A stretch of 64,000 nt of DNA from contig NZ_JAJUXK010000007.1 of NCBI RefSeq assembly GCF_021390335.1, forward strand, positions 62,001-126,000, written 5' to 3'. The stretch's first letter is position 1. Each line of letters opens with the position of its first letter. This DNA is from Dyadobacter sp. CY343 (lineage in GTDB: Bacteria > Bacteroidota > Bacteroidia > Cytophagales > Spirosomataceae). The notes beneath the pieces are model-generated. The model saw only the letters and a list, made by a program, of their open reading frames with translations. It made no database searches and was not told where the DNA came from. The translations under genes and the position numbers were made by a program. Positions 62,283 to 64,000 of this stretch are shown here, in pieces.

Positions 62283-63509
62283 ATGAACCTTTTCAAGATC
62301 AGCCTCGCGAATATCAGGGAGAAGAAGCTTAACAGCTTTCTCAGTGCATTGTTACTGGCGCTTGGTATAGGCATGATCTCGCTGCTTTTGCTTTTAAACC
62401 AACAACTCGACGAGCAGTTCAGGAAAAATATAAAGGGAATAGATATGGTGGTGGGCGCCAAAGGAAGTCCGCTGCAACTTATTCTGTCCAGCATTTACCA
62501 GATCGACGCGCCTACCGGAAACGTGCCGCTGGCGGAGGTGAATTCTTTACGCAAAAATCCTTTCGTCAAAACGGTTATCCCGCTTTCGATGGGCGACAGT
62601 TACCAGGGTTTCCGCATTCTTGGGACAACTCCAAAATATATTGAGCATTACAAGGTTAAGGTTGCAGAGGGGCACATTCATAATGCGTCGATGGAAGTTA
62701 CCGTGGGAAGTAAAGTAGCCCGCAACGCCGGACTAAAGATAGGCGATACATTTGCCAGCTCACACGGGCTCGACGGAGAAGGCGACCAGCATGATCATAA
62801 AAAATACAAGGTGACCGGCATTTTTGCGGCCAGCGGAACGGTCGTGGACCAACTGATCATAACCCGGCTTTCGAGTATCTGGGATATTCACGAACATGCG
62901 GAGGCTGGTGCTGAAAAACATGAAGAGCATCACGAGGAAGCTGGTGGCGAGGCGGAAGAAGAAGGGCAGGATGTGACAAGCGCGCTGATCCAGTTCCGTA
63001 ACCCGATGGGATTAATGACGATCCCGCGGCAGGTCAACACGAACACTTCCATGCAAGCCGCATTGCCCAGCATTGAAATCAACAGGCTTTTCTCTTTGCT
63101 TGGTGTGGGTATTGAAACTTTGCGCGCGATCGCGCTGGTCATTATTACGATTGCCGGCGTGAGTGTTTTTGTCTCCCTTTATAATTCTTTGAAAGAGAGA
63201 AAGTATGAAATGGCGCTGATGCTGTCAATGGGCGCTACCCGTACATCACTTTTTTTAATGTTGCTGATTGAAGGGCTTTTCCTTTCGGTTGTCGGTTTTT
63301 TCGCAGGAATATTGCTCAGCAGGTTCGGATTGCTGCTTTTTTCAAAGGCGGCAGAACAGGATTTCCATTATTCGCTGGGGAAGTTTGCGATACTGCCCGA
63401 GGAAATTTATTTGCTTTTCGCTGCACTCACGGTTGGTGCAATAGCCGCTGCGCTGCCTTCTATCGGCATTTACAAATTGAATATTTCGCGCACGCTGGCA
63501 GAGGAATGA
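62283..63509 (+). CDS. FtsX/MacB-like ABC permease with histidine-rich loop
   Basis: A 408-residue permease with one N-terminal membrane segment (FLSALLLALGIGMISLLLLL), a periplasmic MacB-type domain and three C-terminal segments, beginning at about residue 283 (LRAIALVIITIAGVSVFVSL). An unusual His/Glu-rich stretch sits at about residues 203-217 (IHEHAEAGAEKHEEHHEE), which could bind metal. Linked to a DUF3299-like gene, as seen in some zinc-related loci; a metal role is inference. Confidence 0.9.
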   Translation: MNLFKISLANIREKKLNSFLSALLLALGIGMISLLLLLNQQLDEQFRKNIKGIDMVVGAKGSPLQLILSSIYQIDAPTGNVPLAEVNSLRKNPFVKTVIPLSMGDSYQGFRILGTTPKYIEHYKVKVAEGHIHNASMEVTVGSKVARNAGLKIGDTFASSHGLDGEGDQHDHKKYKVTGIFAASGTVVDQLIITRLSSIWDIHEHAEAGAEKHEEHHEEAGGEAEEEGQDVTSALIQFRNPMGLMTIPRQVNTNTSMQAALPSIEINRLFSLLGVGIETLRAIALVIITIAGVSVFVSLYNSLKERKYEMALMLSMGATRTSLFLMLLIEGLFLSVVGFFAGILLSRFGLLLFSKAAEQDFHYSLGKFAILPEEIYLLFAALTVGAIAAALPSIGIYKLNISRTLAEE

Positions 63510-63518
63510 TAATCTGTA

Positions 63519-63526
63519 TAAATTTG
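63519..63526 (+). promoter_or_regulatory. Candidate -7 box of the DUF3299-like gene
   Basis: TAAATTTG, a full match to TAnnTTTG, about 37 bases before the ATG at 63563. No TTG -33 lies at the right spacing, so the gene may be read from both this and the upstream promoter. Confidence 0.35.
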
Positions 63527-63562
63527 TTAGTCAGGCGAAATCCTTATCCAAATCGATTCAAG

Positions 63563-64000
63563 ATGAAATCCTTCAAGACAATCATATTCTTTTTCTGCAT
63601 TACTTCTTTGCTAGCGTTCAAACCTGCAAATGAGCCGATCAAAGTAACCTGGGAGACTTTGAGAGACGTTACTTTCAAGAAAAAATGGTATGCGGAAGAA
63701 TCCATTTATATGCTCCACCCGACATTCGGGCCTAGCGTGCAGAAGTTAAAAAACCAGCAGGTGGCGATCACAGGCTATATTCTTCCTGTGGATCTGGATG
63801 CAAATCTGTACGTACTTTCCGCATTTCCATTCAGCGCCTGCTTTTTTTGCGGTGGCGCAGGGCCGGAAACTGTGATGACACTTAATTTTAAAAAGAAAGA
63901 CGGAAAGAAATTCAAGACTGACGAAAGGCTTACTTTCACAGGTACATTGAAGCTCAATACAGATGATATTTACCAGATGAACTATATTCTGGACGGAGCG
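63563..64000 (+). CDS. DUF3299-like exported protein, cut by window edge
   Basis: 146 codons are visible from the ATG at 63563 with no stop by the end of the window. A signal peptide (TIIFFFCITSLLAF) leads into a beta-rich domain with KWYAEESIYMLHPTFGPSVQ and the motif SACFFCGGAGPETVM (C93, C96). The short CxxC plus GGAGPE is typical of DUF3299 proteins, often encoded next to ABC transporters in metal-linked loci. It follows the permease by 53 bases. Confidence 0.82.
   Translation, partial: MKSFKTIIFFFCITSLLAFKPANEPIKVTWETLRDVTFKKKWYAEESIYMLHPTFGPSVQKLKNQQVAITGYILPVDLDANLYVLSAFPFSACFFCGGAGPETVMTLNFKKKDGKKFKTDERLTFTGTLKLNTDDIYQMNYILDGA

Noticed and set aside
1..64000. tRNA, rRNA, CRISPR or insertion sequence
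   Set aside because: A scan by eye found no cloverleaf, rRNA core, regular spacer array or transposase; a program-based search could still find a small RNA.

Overview
The window looks like a chromosomal core segment of a Bacteroidetes bacterium. The best fit is Cytophagales near Dyadobacter/Spirosomaceae, but that family-level placement is inference. Supporting signs are the families DUF3078, DUF6089, DUF2911, DUF1573 and the lptD-like OstA protein, the absence of clear Shine-Dalgarno sequences, and several promoter-like boxes of the Bacteroidetes type (TTG, about 20 bases, TAnnTTTG). GC content looks moderate (mid-forties by eye). I saw no rRNA, tRNA, CRISPR array, prophage or insertion sequence.

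Left part (1-20100, almost all minus strand). It holds rpsA (cut by the window edge), an HNH endonuclease, smpB, a radical SAM protein beside accD, and the distal half of the division and cell-wall cluster in the order murD-ftsW-murG-murC-ftsQ-ftsA-ftsZ. mscL, a DUF3078 outer-membrane protein with an ECF sigma factor, and a ribosomal block rplM-rpsI-rpsB-tsf follow. The rpsI-rpsB gap carries a long two-helix hairpin built from GTCA/TGAC units about 10 bases apart.

Middle (20100-45400). It begins with a mixed set: DUF1080, a DUF2520 reductase, kdsC, an acyltransferase, a polysaccharide deacetylase, sbcD, a DksA-like protein and pdhB. A compact palindromic repeat element lies after sbcD. Next is a three-gene operon (35259 down to 28407) of transglutaminase-DUF2126, ATP-grasp/alpha-E and a second transglutaminase, a predicted amide-ligase system with no established product. 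proC and a short DUF1338 gene follow, then a small AT-rich patch with a ParE-type toxin-antitoxin pair and a DUF4160/DUF2442 pair. After these come a two-domain esterase, an acyl-CoA carboxylase subunit, an MCE protein and an amidase.

Right part (45400-64000). It holds an lptD-like gene, DUF1573, a fused E1 alpha-beta 2-oxoacid dehydrogenase, and a three-gene sugar set resembling PglC-PglD-PglE (initiating sugar transferase, acetyltransferase, aminotransferase). Further genes are a double-FKBP lipoprotein, nth, a second ECF sigma factor with a small overlapping partner, a YjjG-type phosphatase, a phytanoyl-CoA dioxygenase-like protein, a cytoplasmic trypsin-like protease, DUF2911 and two tandem DUF6089 barrels. 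The window ends in an ABC exporter-like pair with a histidine-rich permease loop, followed by a DUF3299-like protein cut by the edge. Envelope construction (peptidoglycan, LPS export, glycan priming, lipid transport) is the main theme.
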